Source of the DNA: Arcicella sp.
GTDB lineage: Bacteria; Bacteroidota; Bacteroidia; Cytophagales; Spirosomataceae
DNA: 41,202 nt
Reading direction: 5' to 3'
Assembly: GCA_025354645.1 (NCBI GenBank)
Contig: JANXML010000239.1
Location: 1-41,202 of the forward strand
Under the pieces are notes generated by a model that made no database searches, was not told the origin of the DNA, and worked only from the letters and a program-made list of their open reading frames with translations. The stretch's first letter is position 1. The number at the start of each line of letters is the position of its first letter. Below, piece after piece: positions 26,460 through 34,649 of the stretch. Position numbers and translations under genes: made by a program.

Positions 26460-28574
26460 ATGAAAACGCTCCACAAAAATCTCCTCCTCGGCACATCTTT
26501 GCTGTTTGGAATTCACGTTTCTAATGCTCAAATGCAATACCCGCAAACTAAAAAAATTGAACACACTGATGAATATCACGGCGTGAAAGTTCAAGACCCC
26601 TACCATTGGTTGGAAGACGACCGTTCTGCTGAAACTGCTGAATGGGTAAAAGCTGAAAACAAAGTTACTTTCGATTATTTGGAGAAAATTCCGTATCGCA
26701 CCATGTTGAAAGAACGTATCGAAAAGGTTTTTAATTACCCAAAATATTCTGCTCCGTCTCGTAAAAATGAATGGTTTTATTTCTCGAAGAATGACGGATT
26801 GCAAAATCAGTCGGTTTTGTATCGTCAAAAAGGTTTAGAAGGCACGCCCGAAGTGGTGCTTGACCCGAACAAACTTTCAAGCGATGGAACCACTCGTTTG
26901 GGGGCATTCGCCATTTCAAAAGATGGTAAATATGCGGTCTATTATCTCTCAAAGGGTGGCTCAGATTGGCAGGAAGGATATGTAATGGATTTATCAACCA
27001 AACAAAATTTGCTTGACCATTTGGAATGGATTAAGGTTTCGGGAGCTTCGTGGCAAGGAAATGGTTTTTATTATAGTCGTTATCCAAAACCAGAAGGCAG
27101 TGCGTTGGCGGCAAAAAATGAGAATCATCAAGTATTTTATCACAAAGTTGGTACAATGCAAGATCAAGACGAATTGGTGTATGAAAACAAAGAAAATCCT
27201 CAACGTTTCAATTCAGTTTATGTATCAGAAGATGAAACATTTTCTTACTTAAATATCAGCGACCGAGGCAAAGGAAAGGAAGGAAACGCTTTGTATTTCA
27301 AGAAGATGGGACAAAAAGATTTCACGCCAATTATTCCAGAAGCGGGTGAATTTTCGTACAGTATTGTTGATAATATTGGCGATAACTTCTTGATTGAAAC
27401 CAACGAAAAAGCACAAAATTCAAAGGTTGAATTATACGACCCAGCCAATAAATCGTGGAAAAACGTAATTCCAGAAAAACCAGAACCTTTGCAGGGTGCA
27501 GGAACGGCTGGCGGTAAAATTTTTACGACTTATTTGAAAGATGTAACCACTCGAATCTATGTGTATGATTTTAATGGAAAATTAGAAAATGAAGTAAAAC
27601 TGCCAGGATTAGGCACGGCGGGCGGTTTTGGGGGTGAAGCGGATGATAAATTTGTGTTTTATACGTTCACATCGTTCACCTTCCCTCCTACTATCTACCG
27701 TTATGACATTGCGACCAAACAGACTTCTATCTTCCGCAAACCCGAAGTTCAGTTCAATCCAGATGCGTTTGAGACGAAGCAAATCTTTTATACCAGTAAA
27801 GACGGCACAAAAGTTCCCATGTTCATTACCCACAAAAAAGGAGTTGAATTAAACGGTAAAAATCCAACGCTTTTGTATGCTTATGGTGGATTTAATATTA
27901 GTTCTCAACCAGGGTTTTCAGCGACATTAATTCCGTTTTTGGAGCAAGGCGGAGTCTATGCGTTGGCGAATATCAGAGGCGGAGCGGAATACGGTGAAAA
28001 GTGGCATGAGGCAGGGATGAAGTTGAAAAAACAAAACGTGTATGACGATTTCATTGCGGCAGGGGAGTATTTGATTGCTCAAAAATATTGTACGAAAGAT
28101 TACTTGGCTCTTCGTGGCGGTTCAAACGGTGGATTATTGGTGGGTGCAGTCATCAATCAGCGTCCAGATTTGTGCAAGGTTGCCATTCCGCAAGTGGGCG
28201 TGATGGATATGTTGCGTTACCACAAATTCACGATTGGTTGGAACTGGTCACCCGAATATGGTAACTCAGACGATGCTACGGATTTCAAGAATCTATACGG
28301 TTATTCGCCTCTTCATAACATCAAAGAAGGCGTAGAATATCCTGCCACGATGATTACCACTGCCGACCACGACGACCGTGTTGTACCTGCCCATTCGTTC
28401 AAATACGCAGCAACATTACAAGAAAAAGCAGGGAAAAGTAAGAATCCATTATTGATTAGAATTGATGTAAATTCTGGTCACGGAGCGAGTAATACCAAGA
28501 AAAACATTGAATTAACGGCTGATTTATATGCGTTTATTTTTGCGAATATGGGGGTTGTGGTGAAGGGGATATAG
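26460..28574 (+). CDS. Prolyl oligopeptidase (S9A serine peptidase)
   Basis: The 704-residue product carries a Sec signal peptide (about residues 1-23, HKNLLLGTSLLFGIHVSNAQ) and so is periplasmic or secreted. The N-terminal propeller starts with the family motif VQDPYHWLEDDRS near residue 45. The C-terminal alpha/beta-hydrolase has the catalytic triad S555 (RGGSNGGLLVGA), D638 (ADHDDRVVP) and H674 (SGHGAS), with the family's GGAEYGEKWHEAG upstream. These match porcine POP residue for residue in context. It cleaves after proline in short peptides and probably helps peptide use. It is a single gene, ended by a strong palindrome. Confidence 0.95.
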   Translation: MKTLHKNLLLGTSLLFGIHVSNAQMQYPQTKKIEHTDEYHGVKVQDPYHWLEDDRSAETAEWVKAENKVTFDYLEKIPYRTMLKERIEKVFNYPKYSAPSRKNEWFYFSKNDGLQNQSVLYRQKGLEGTPEVVLDPNKLSSDGTTRLGAFAISKDGKYAVYYLSKGGSDWQEGYVMDLSTKQNLLDHLEWIKVSGASWQGNGFYYSRYPKPEGSALAAKNENHQVFYHKVGTMQDQDELVYENKENPQRFNSVYVSEDETFSYLNISDRGKGKEGNALYFKKMGQKDFTPIIPEAGEFSYSIVDNIGDNFLIETNEKAQNSKVELYDPANKSWKNVIPEKPEPLQGAGTAGGKIFTTYLKDVTTRIYVYDFNGKLENEVKLPGLGTAGGFGGEADDKFVFYTFTSFTFPPTIYRYDIATKQTSIFRKPEVQFNPDAFETKQIFYTSKDGTKVPMFITHKKGVELNGKNPTLLYAYGGFNISSQPGFSATLIPFLEQGGVYALANIRGGAEYGEKWHEAGMKLKKQNVYDDFIAAGEYLIAQKYCTKDYLALRGGSNGGLLVGAVINQRPDLCKVAIPQVGVMDMLRYHKFTIGWNWSPEYGNSDDATDFKNLYGYSPLHNIKEGVEYPATMITTADHDDRVVPAHSFKYAATLQEKAGKSKNPLLIRIDVNSGHGASNTKKNIELTADLYAFIFANMGVVVKGI

Positions 28575-28587
28575 AGGTTTTAATAAA

Positions 28588-28650
28588 ATCATAAATTCCA
28601 TCCCCCTATCTTACTTTTTATAAGCAAGATAGGGGGATGGAATTTATGAT
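28588..28650. terminator. Perfect 25-bp inverted repeat between convergent genes
   Basis: Arms at 28588-28612 and 28626-28650 are exact complements (core CCATCCCCCTATCTT) around a 13-base loop. It follows the oligopeptidase stop by 13 bases and lies 22 bases past the end of the convergent DUF1828 gene. It should terminate both transcripts or shield their 3' ends. The exactness suggests recent gain or selection. Confidence 0.8.
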
Positions 28651-28672
28651 AAATACGAAAAAACCAGAACGT

Positions 28673-29446
28673 TTAGTTTAACCTTTCTTTAAGATATGTA
28701 GTAATAAAATCTTCATTCTTAAAGAAAAATGAAAATTGTTTATCCATAAAATTAGTAACCTTTGAAGTCTTCTTTCCACTTATTTCTTCCATACTTTCAT
28801 ATATCACTATTAGGCTTGGATTAAATCCACTGAGCTTATAATGTTGCACTGTTATTGTTACTTGGTCACATTTATCGTTAGTAGCAATTGGAAAAAGGCA
28901 TATAGGAATATTGTTTAAAGTTCTCGTAATTGCATGAGGAGCTAAATAGTCCTCTGCAAAAGGCACCTTTTCAGGCAAATACTTACTTTCAAATCCGTAA
29001 TCAGCAAATTTTTCAAAAAGGAATTTTTCTACTATTTCATAAAATTGTTTTCTTGCAACTTTTTTATTGAGTAATGAGAGACCCGATATTTTTGAAATCG
29101 TATCTAAAAATAACATCAAATTTGGTAATAAAAAATGAATACTGGTCATTAAATAAATATTCCCTTCATCAAAATCAACTTGATTTTCTTTTAGTATTTT
29201 TCTAATCAGTTCTCTCTTGTAATCACTTTCAGTATCAGAATCGTATGATAATTTCATTAAACTAAGTCCGTAATCTTGGATTACTAATAAATCCCCTTCT
29301 GTTTCTACAAAAACCTCAAATATATCCCCATCAGAGTAATAATACGGCAATATAATTTGAAATATATTTGGTCTAATTTGTTTTAAATCAAACATATCCA
29401 TGAATTGCTTCTGTAAAATATTTTTTATGTCTATAAGATTATTCAT
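28673..29446 (-). CDS. DUF1828/DUF1829-type protein
   Basis: The 257-residue protein matches the pattern of DUF1828 at its N-terminus: YYYSDGDIFEVFVETEGDLLVIQDYG near residue 35, followed by SLMKLSY. The C-terminal half, from about 130, looks like the DUF1829 partner domain (DYGFESKYLPEKV, IPICLFPIATNDKC). No signal peptide or membrane segment is visible. DUF1828 proteins are often found in phage-, plasmid- or defence-associated neighbourhoods, but I know of no proven activity. The start codon lies 2 bases after the stop of the upstream gene, so the two are coupled. A role in defence or as an antitoxin partner is inference only. Confidence 0.7.
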   Translation of the reverse strand: MNNLIDIKNILQKQFMDMFDLKQIRPNIFQIILPYYYSDGDIFEVFVETEGDLLVIQDYGLSLMKLSYDSDTESDYKRELIRKILKENQVDFDEGNIYLMTSIHFLLPNLMLFLDTISKISGLSLLNKKVARKQFYEIVEKFLFEKFADYGFESKYLPEKVPFAEDYLAPHAITRTLNNIPICLFPIATNDKCDQVTITVQHYKLSGFNPSLIVIYESMEEISGKKTSKVTNFMDKQFSFFFKNEDFITTYLKERLN

Positions 29447-29447
29447 T

Positions 29448-29948
29448 TTAGAAATCAGGAAATAAATTTAAGGTTTCGTCCTGTTGAGAAATATCGAAAT
29501 GCTTTAAGAAAGGTTGATAATTTTCAAAATTTAACTCTTTAAAAAATTTGATTATTGCACCTTTAAAAGTGATATAATTTGCTGGTATAGCATTATGTTC
29601 AGCTTTAATCCCTTTCAATATAGCTAATTCAGTCGCAAAATGTTTATGAAAAGTGTCAAAGATACTACCGTCTGAATGCTTATTAGTGTGAGTATGTATT
29701 CCGTTATACCTTGCTAAATTTATATCTTCATCAGTATCATCTATGAGTAATTTCAATCCAACGGAAAATTTTTCTTCCAACTTTACACTTTGTCTAAAAA
29801 ATACTTTGAATTTTACTAACTTCCCATCAACGAAGGATTCCGCTTCCATGATACCATGAAAAGACCTATCCAGTATTCTTAGCGAAAAACGTTTTGATGT
29901 TATTATTTTGGGACAAATTATAAGTGAATCTATTTCAGATTGTTTCAT
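29448..29948 (-). CDS. Hypothetical protein, partner of the DUF1828 gene (DUF6978-like)
   Basis: The 166-residue cytoplasmic protein has no membrane segments. It has the beta-strand look of DUF6978-type proteins: MEAESFVDGKLVKFKVFFRQSV near residue 34, EKFSVGLKLL near 58, then LARYNGIHTHTNKH (about 77-90) and DTFHKHFATELA, a run of His residues that could hold a metal. I am unsure of the family name. The gene is first in a two-gene operon with the DUF1828 gene (1-base gap), flanked by a strong palindrome on one side and over 100 bases of AT-rich DNA on the other, as a transferred cassette would be. Confidence 0.55.
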   Translation of the reverse strand: MKQSEIDSLIICPKIITSKRFSLRILDRSFHGIMEAESFVDGKLVKFKVFFRQSVKLEEKFSVGLKLLIDDTDEDINLARYNGIHTHTNKHSDGSIFDTFHKHFATELAILKGIKAEHNAIPANYITFKGAIIKFFKELNFENYQPFLKHFDISQQDETLNLFPDF

Positions 29949-30062
29949 TTTATAATACTATTTTTTGCAATAACGAAAGAATAAGAAATAAAGGCAAGTT
30001 TATTTTTAATTAATATCAAATGGAGTACATTAGTTTCATCTGATGTTAATACTTTATAAATC

Positions 30063-31277
30063 CTACCGCACCTCAACCTTCGTCCAAACCGCCCCAGCTT
30101 CATTCGATTTTACCACGGTATCAATGAAAACCATGCCTCTAATGCCTTCTTCAATGCCTGGGAAATCGTGAATTTCTGGATTATAGCCGCCTGTCAAAAT
30201 TTCACTTTCTCCTGCCAATCCCCCTGCGGCATTTTCTTTGGAAACTTCGCCCCATCTTGCCCTTAAAGCATAAGCAAAATTTCTATAAATACTCGCAAAC
30301 GTTTCAATATAGCCTTCTGGATGTCCTGCGGGCTGTCTTGTATGTGCTTGTGCTTGCAGAGATAATTCTCCTACACCCGTACGGATAATGCGTGAACCTT
30401 TTTCTTGGTTGGTCAAAATCAGCGAGTTAGGTTCCATTTGTCGCCATTTTAGACCGCCAAATTCTCCGTAAATTCTGATGTTTAAGTCGTTTTCTTCACC
30501 ATTACAAATCTGTGAATTGTGCAAAATTCCTTTCGCTCCATTATCAAAACGCAATAACATATTGGCATCATCGTCTAATCTTCTACCTTCCACAAAAATG
30601 GTCAAATCAGCACAAATTTCGGTGATTTTTAAGCCCGTGATGTATTCTGCCAAATTCTCAGCGTGCGTTCCAATATCCCCAACACCACCCGCCGCACCAC
30701 AACGGGCGGGGTCGGTTCGCCAGTCGGCTTGTTTTTGTCCAGAGGCTTCCAATAATTGTGAAAGCCAACCTTGCGGATATTCAACAATTACTTTTCTGAC
30801 CTTGCCAATGATGCCATTTTTAATCATCTGTTTTGCCTCTTTCACCATCGGATAAGCCGTGTAATTATGCGTCAGGCAGTAAATCAGACCAGATTTTTCG
30901 ATAATATCTCTTAATTGATAAACCTCCTCAGCGTTCAAAGTTGCAGGTTTATCGGATACTACATGAAAGCCATTTTCCAATGCCATTTTAGCGGCTGAAA
31001 AGTGGACGTGATTAGGCGTTACGATGGTCACAAAATCCATTCGTTCACCTTCGGGAAGTTCTTTTTCTTTCAAAATCATCTCTTCAAAAGAACCGTAAAC
31101 TCGGTTTTCAGGTAAATAAAGAGACTCACCCGTAGCTTTTGATTTTGCTGGATTAGAGCTGAAAGCCCCGCAAACCAATTCCACTTCACCGTCCAAAGCC
31201 GCTCCACGACGATGAACTGCCCCGATGAAAGCCTCCAAGCTCCCACCAATCATTCCCATTCTAATTTTTCTTGCCAT
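30063..31277 (-). CDS. Gfo/Idh/MocA family oxidoreductase
   Basis: The 404-residue enzyme shows IRMGMIGGSLEAFIGAVHRRGA at its N-terminus, with a widened glycine loop, FVTIVTPNHVHFSAAKMAL near residue 94, HVVSDKPATLNAEE near 117 (Lys in the KP motif) and DIGTHAENLAEYITGL near 210 with the catalytic His. It is longer than the 9472 paralog and belongs to a sub-family common in Bacteroidota sugar modules. The ATG at 31277 is chosen because the 18 codons before it are encoded by the GC-rich palindrome upstream (LPFGGGGAIV). It diverges from the MFS transporter and probably acts on the sugar that it imports. Confidence 0.87.
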   Translation of the reverse strand: MARKIRMGMIGGSLEAFIGAVHRRGAALDGEVELVCGAFSSNPAKSKATGESLYLPENRVYGSFEEMILKEKELPEGERMDFVTIVTPNHVHFSAAKMALENGFHVVSDKPATLNAEEVYQLRDIIEKSGLIYCLTHNYTAYPMVKEAKQMIKNGIIGKVRKVIVEYPQGWLSQLLEASGQKQADWRTDPARCGAAGGVGDIGTHAENLAEYITGLKITEICADLTIFVEGRRLDDDANMLLRFDNGAKGILHNSQICNGEENDLNIRIYGEFGGLKWRQMEPNSLILTNQEKGSRIIRTGVGELSLQAQAHTRQPAGHPEGYIETFASIYRNFAYALRARWGEVSKENAAGGLAGESEILTGGYNPEIHDFPGIEEGIRGMVFIDTVVKSNEAGAVWTKVEVR

Positions 31278-31281
31278 GACA

Positions 31282-31357
31282 ATAGCCCCCCCGCCCCCAA
31301 AGGGGAGTTTTTTCGTTCGAAGATTGTTCATCCCCCCTCTGGGGGTTAGGGGGCTAT
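31282..31357. repeat. AGCCCCC palindromic element, copy 1
   Basis: A GC-rich imperfect inverted repeat: one arm ATAGCCCCC-CCGCCCCCAAAGGGG, the other CCCCTCTGGGGGTTAGGGGGCTAT, with an AT-rich spacer. It lies 5 bases before the Gfo/Idh start codon. A second copy is at 33798-33880. The contrast with the AT-rich surroundings is strong. Confidence 0.85.
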
Positions 31358-31498
31358 AAATTTTTTCATAAAAATACTGATAAATCGTTGTATGAAATAT
31401 GAAAAAGTTTTTGTTTTTTTGATAGATTTTTCAAAGATGAATTTTCATAATACCAAGAAACAAATTAAATTATTCACATTTTAAATCCCTAATCCATT

Positions 31499-32719
31499 AT
31501 GAGTCAAACTATTAACAAGGATCGACTTTTTTTAGGCAGTTGTTTTGCTCTCATTACAACGGCATTTTCATTTAGTATTCGTGCGGGAATTTTGGCACAA
31601 TTGGGTACTCAATTTCAATTAACGGGTGAGCAATTAGGTTGGATGAGTTCCATGTGGTTTTTTGGATTTCCGATTGCCATGATCATCGGAGGGTTAGTTT
31701 ATTACTCAGTTGGACCGAAAAAAATTATGCTTTTTGCCTTTGTTGCTCATGCTATCGGAATTTTGATGACTATTTATGCAACGGGATACAGCACTTTATT
31801 AATTTCTTCTCTTTTGATTGGTTTAGGAAATGGTTGTACGGAAGCGGCTTGCAATCCAATGATTGCAGACTCATATTCTGGGGCTAACATGAACAAAATG
31901 TTGAACCGTTTCCACATGTGGTTTCCAGGTGGTATTGTGGTAGGAAGTCTAATTTCAAAATTTATGACGGATGCAGGAATGCCTTGGGAAGCACAAATAG
32001 CAATCATTCTAATTCCAGCTATTACTTATTTCATTTTGTTCTGGGGTCAAGAATTTCCAAAACCTAAGGTGGAAGAAGCCGCATCGGTATCCAACAATTT
32101 GAAAGCGATGATTTCACCATTGTTCATTTTTATTTTCTGTTGCATGGCTTTAACAGCCATTTCAGAATTCGGACCGCAACAATGGACGGGTTTAATTATG
32201 AGTAAATCAGGAGCAAGCCCCATGTTGATTTTGGCTTTGGTAACGGGAACAATGGCAATATGCCGATATTTTGCGGGTTCAATTTATGCCGCATTAGGAC
32301 AAACGGGTGTACTTTTGATTTCGGCAGTTTTAGCCACAGCGGGTATTTTACTTTTCGCTACGCAAACTGGTGGAATGGTTTATGCAGCAGCTTTGTGTTT
32401 TGCTTTTGGTGTAGCTTTATTTTGGCCCACAATGTTGGGTTTTGTGGCTGAAAAGATGCCTCAAACTGGTGCTTTTGGTTTATCAATCGTGGGTGGCGTT
32501 GGTATGTTCTCAACCGCCATTTTCCAACCAATCATCGGTGGATGGCTTGATGGTGAAAAAGCAACGGCTACTGCAAACGGCTTAACGGGCGACTTAGCGG
32601 AACTTACGGCTGGACAAAATACGTTGGACAACATTGCTGTTTTCCCTGCCATTTTGATTGTAGCTTTCGCAGGATTGTATTTTTATATGCGTAAGAATCA
32701 AGCGGTTAAATTAGCGTAG
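31499..32719 (+). CDS. MFS sugar transporter (FucP/NupG-like)
   Basis: The 406-residue protein has about twelve transmembrane segments in two halves, with a hydrophilic loop near residues 185-205. The first loop, GPKKIMLF, is the MFS motif A position, and the segments GLGNGCTEAACNPMIADSY near 108 and WFPGGIVVGS near 137 are like those of FucP-type sugar/H+ symporters. FGPQQWTGL near 225 lines the central pore in such proteins. It should import a sugar in exchange for protons, feeding the divergent dehydrogenase. The gap to that gene holds the AGCCCCC element. Confidence 0.85.
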   Translation: MSQTINKDRLFLGSCFALITTAFSFSIRAGILAQLGTQFQLTGEQLGWMSSMWFFGFPIAMIIGGLVYYSVGPKKIMLFAFVAHAIGILMTIYATGYSTLLISSLLIGLGNGCTEAACNPMIADSYSGANMNKMLNRFHMWFPGGIVVGSLISKFMTDAGMPWEAQIAIILIPAITYFILFWGQEFPKPKVEEAASVSNNLKAMISPLFIFIFCCMALTAISEFGPQQWTGLIMSKSGASPMLILALVTGTMAICRYFAGSIYAALGQTGVLLISAVLATAGILLFATQTGGMVYAAALCFAFGVALFWPTMLGFVAEKMPQTGAFGLSIVGGVGMFSTAIFQPIIGGWLDGEKATATANGLTGDLAELTAGQNTLDNIAVFPAILIVAFAGLYFYMRKNQAVKLA

Positions 32720-32734
32720 TTTTGGGAAAATCTT

Positions 32735-32810
32735 AAAACAAAAATCCCCGTGAAATCAATTCTTGGAGATTTTTGTTTTGAAAATGTCATTTAACATACA
32801 TTTTCAAAAC
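32735..32810. repeat. Two overlapping alternative hairpins after the MFS gene
   Basis: AAAACAAAAATC (32735-32746) pairs with GATTTTTGTTTT (32768-32779). GTTTTGAAAATG (32775-32786) pairs with CATTTTCAAAAC (32799-32810). Because 32775-32779 belongs to both, only one can form at a time. Neither codes for anything visible. Confidence 0.6.
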
Positions 32811-32813
32811 AGA

Positions 32814-32849
32814 GCCTTACAGATATTTGTATCATTTGTGAGGCTTTTT
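32814..32849 (+). terminator. Rho-independent terminator of the MFS gene
   Basis: GCCTTACA pairs with TGTGAGGC (one T-G pair) around a 15-base loop and is followed by TTTTT. It lies about 95 bases past the stop at 32719. Confidence 0.7.
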
Positions 32850-32858
32850 AGTTTAGGG

Positions 32859-32920
32859 ACTTGGGATTAGGTAATTGGGGACTGGGTAGTTTCCTAATCC
32901 CTAATTACCTAATCCCAAGT
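32859..32920. repeat. 22-bp inverted repeat upstream of the hydrolase
   Basis: ACTTGGGATTAGGTAATTGGGG (22 bases, 32859-32880) pairs with CCCTAATTACCTAATCCCAAGT (32899-32920) with one mismatch; the word CTAATC recurs in the spacer and right after. The second arm ends 20 bases before the start codon at 32940. Confidence 0.85.
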
Positions 32921-32939
32921 TACCTAATCACCAAAACCA

Positions 32940-33836
32940 ATGCTCCTAAAACTCTCCAAACGTCTCCTAATCGCTTACGCAATCATATTCTTGATTGGGC
33001 AAATATTGTCTTCTTGTATGAGTTTCAAAACCTCTCAAAAAGATATTGATAAAGCCTTTTTGGGATATAAAATGAAGCCCATTCAACATCAAATAAAAGT
33101 CAATGACGTAATGATGAATTATGCTGAAATAGGCTCAGATACACTTCCCGTAGCCTTTTTTGTGCATGGCTCGCCAGGGTCGTGGAGTGGATTTATGGAT
33201 TTTATGAAAGATACTGTTCTTCTGAAAAAAGTAAAAATAGTATCGGTGGATAGAATTGGTTTTGGAGAATCAGACTATGGTTATGCCGAAGAATCTTTGG
33301 TTAGACAAGTAGCATATTTGAAACCCATTGTGGCAAAATATAAGAAATCGGGTAAAAAAATTATCCTCATCGGTCATTCTTTGGGCGGACCCATAATTGC
33401 CCGTATGGCAATGGATTATCCAGAACTGATTGATAATCTGATTATCGTGGCGGGGTCAATCGCCCCTGATTTAGAACCCAACGAAAAATGGTTCAGAATC
33501 CCGATGAATTTTACGCCCATCCGTGTGTTGATACCCGCCAGTTTTAGGGCTTCAAATCATGAAATACTTTATTTGAAACCCGAATTGGAAAAGATGTTAC
33601 CTTTGTGGAAAAATATTCGCCAACCCGTCATTGTGATTCAAGGCGGAAAGGATATGTTTGTGAGTCCAAAGAATGCAGATTTTGCGGAGAAAATGTTGGT
33701 AAATGCTAAAAGTTTAAACATTGTGCGGGTGGACACGATGAATCATTTTGTTCCATGGAGTCATCCGCAGTTGATAAAGAAAGCGATACTTGAAAGCATA
33801 GCCCCCTCCGCCCCCAGAGGGGGAACTTTCGAGTAA
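32940..33836 (+). CDS. Alpha/beta hydrolase lipoprotein
   Basis: The 298-residue product has a membrane-entry signal (residues 4-25) ending in LSSC, a lipobox with Cys at 26. The hydrolase core shows FFVHGSPGSWSGFMDF near residue 76 (oxyanion loop), VDRIGFGESDYG near 103, GHSLGGP near 144 (Ser nucleophile at the S of HSLG), VIVIQGGKDMFVSP near 225 (Asp) and MNHFVPW near 266 (His). Substrate unknown; esterase or haloperoxidase-like. The last dozen codons (APSAPRGGTFE) come from the AGCCCCC palindrome, so the natural end has probably been replaced. Confidence 0.83.
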   Translation: MLLKLSKRLLIAYAIIFLIGQILSSCMSFKTSQKDIDKAFLGYKMKPIQHQIKVNDVMMNYAEIGSDTLPVAFFVHGSPGSWSGFMDFMKDTVLLKKVKIVSVDRIGFGESDYGYAEESLVRQVAYLKPIVAKYKKSGKKIILIGHSLGGPIIARMAMDYPELIDNLIIVAGSIAPDLEPNEKWFRIPMNFTPIRVLIPASFRASNHEILYLKPELEKMLPLWKNIRQPVIVIQGGKDMFVSPKNADFAEKMLVNAKSLNIVRVDTMNHFVPWSHPQLIKKAILESIAPSAPRGGTFE

Positions 33837-33880
33837 GATTGGGAGTAAATTTTAGTTCCCCCTCTGGGGGTTAGGGGGCT
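33798..33880. repeat. AGCCCCC palindromic element, copy 2
   Basis: Arm ATAGCCCCCTCCGCCCCCAG then AGGGGGAAC pairs with GTTCCCCCTCTGGGGGTTAGG then GGGCT across an AT-rich spacer. It is related to copy 1 at 31282-31357. It overlaps the hydrolase 3' end and stops 9 bases before the ispF start codon. Confidence 0.87.
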
Positions 33881-33889
33881 TTTAATATT

Positions 33890-34372
33890 ATGAAACTAAG
33901 AATAGGACAAGGTTACGACGTACATCGCCTCGAAGAAGGCAGAGATTTTTGGTTGGGTGGCATCATCGTTCCGCATACGCACGGGGCAGTGGGACATTCA
34001 GATGCGGATATTGTGTGTCACGTGATATGTGATGCCCTTTTGGGAGCGGCAAATATGCGAAATATCGGCTATCATTTCTCAGATAAAGACTCACAATTCA
34101 AAGGCGTTGATTCAAAGGTTTTGGTCAGAAAAGTGCTTGAAATGGTGCGTGGAGCGGGTTGGGAAGTAAATAATCTGGATGTAACCATCATTTTGCAAGA
34201 ACCTAAATTGAATCCGCATATTCCCACGATGAAAGCTGTTTTGGCGAAAGTAATGAATATCTCAGAAGAAGATTTATCCATTAAAGCGACCACTTCCGAA
34301 CACATCGGTTTTGTGGGGCGTGGTGAAGGTGTGGCAGCTCAATGTGTGGCTTTGATTATTCGAGAGGATTAA
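33890..34372 (+). CDS. ispF: 2-C-methyl-D-erythritol 2,4-cyclodiphosphate synthase
   Basis: The 160-residue enzyme makes the cyclic diphosphate of the MEP isoprenoid pathway. Metal-binding DVHRL (D10, H12), the HSDADIVCHVICDALLGA block (near residue 44) and the C-terminal TTSEHIGFVGRGEGVAA motif are all present, and length matches the family. It works as a trimer in the cytoplasm. The start codon follows the palindrome by 9 bases, so its mRNA leader would include that stem. Its last 17 bases overlap the tail of the convergent ParE-type gene. Confidence 0.95.
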   Translation: MKLRIGQGYDVHRLEEGRDFWLGGIIVPHTHGAVGHSDADIVCHVICDALLGAANMRNIGYHFSDKDSQFKGVDSKVLVRKVLEMVRGAGWEVNNLDVTIILQEPKLNPHIPTMKAVLAKVMNISEEDLSIKATTSEHIGFVGRGEGVAAQCVALIIRED

Positions 34373-34649
34373 GATTTTGGCGAGTGTCAAAAAGAGATAA
34401 TAAAACAATTTGATTATCTCTGACCGAATAATAGAGCGTATTCTTGTCAGTTACTACAATACCTCTTACCATAGGATTTATCATAGATTTTTTACCCATG
34501 AAAGGCATTCTACTCAAAGCAAAAATCAAATCATCTAATTGATTAACAAACTGTTGTGCTACTTTTGCAGACCATTTATTACCAAGATAATCAATTAAAA
34601 TTTCGAAGTCATTTTCAAATTCAGGGGTATAAATTACTTCGTAAACCAT
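34356..34649 (-). CDS. ParE/RelE-family toxin
   Basis: The 97-residue protein has the compact ParE fold: YEVIYTPEFENDFEILIDYL at the start (strand 1 and helix 1), AQQFVNQLDDLIFALSRMP in helix 2, then the strands VRGIVVTDKNTLYYSV and IVLLSLFDTRQNL, with the basic and tyrosine residues of this family. ParE proteins poison gyrase; RelE ones cut mRNA on ribosomes. Sequence alone does not tell which, although the YYSV and FDTR patterns lean to ParE. The gene overlaps the antitoxin gene by 16 bases and ispF by 17 bases tail to tail. Confidence 0.78.
   Translation of the reverse strand: MVYEVIYTPEFENDFEILIDYLGNKWSAKVAQQFVNQLDDLIFALSRMPFMGKKSMINPMVRGIVVTDKNTLYYSVRDNQIVLLSLFDTRQNLNPLE

Noticed and set aside
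30478-30855. A 125-codon plus-strand frame inside the Gfo/Idh gene at 30063
   Set aside because: Antisense to a well-conserved enzyme, Pro/Ser/Cys-rich and without motifs.
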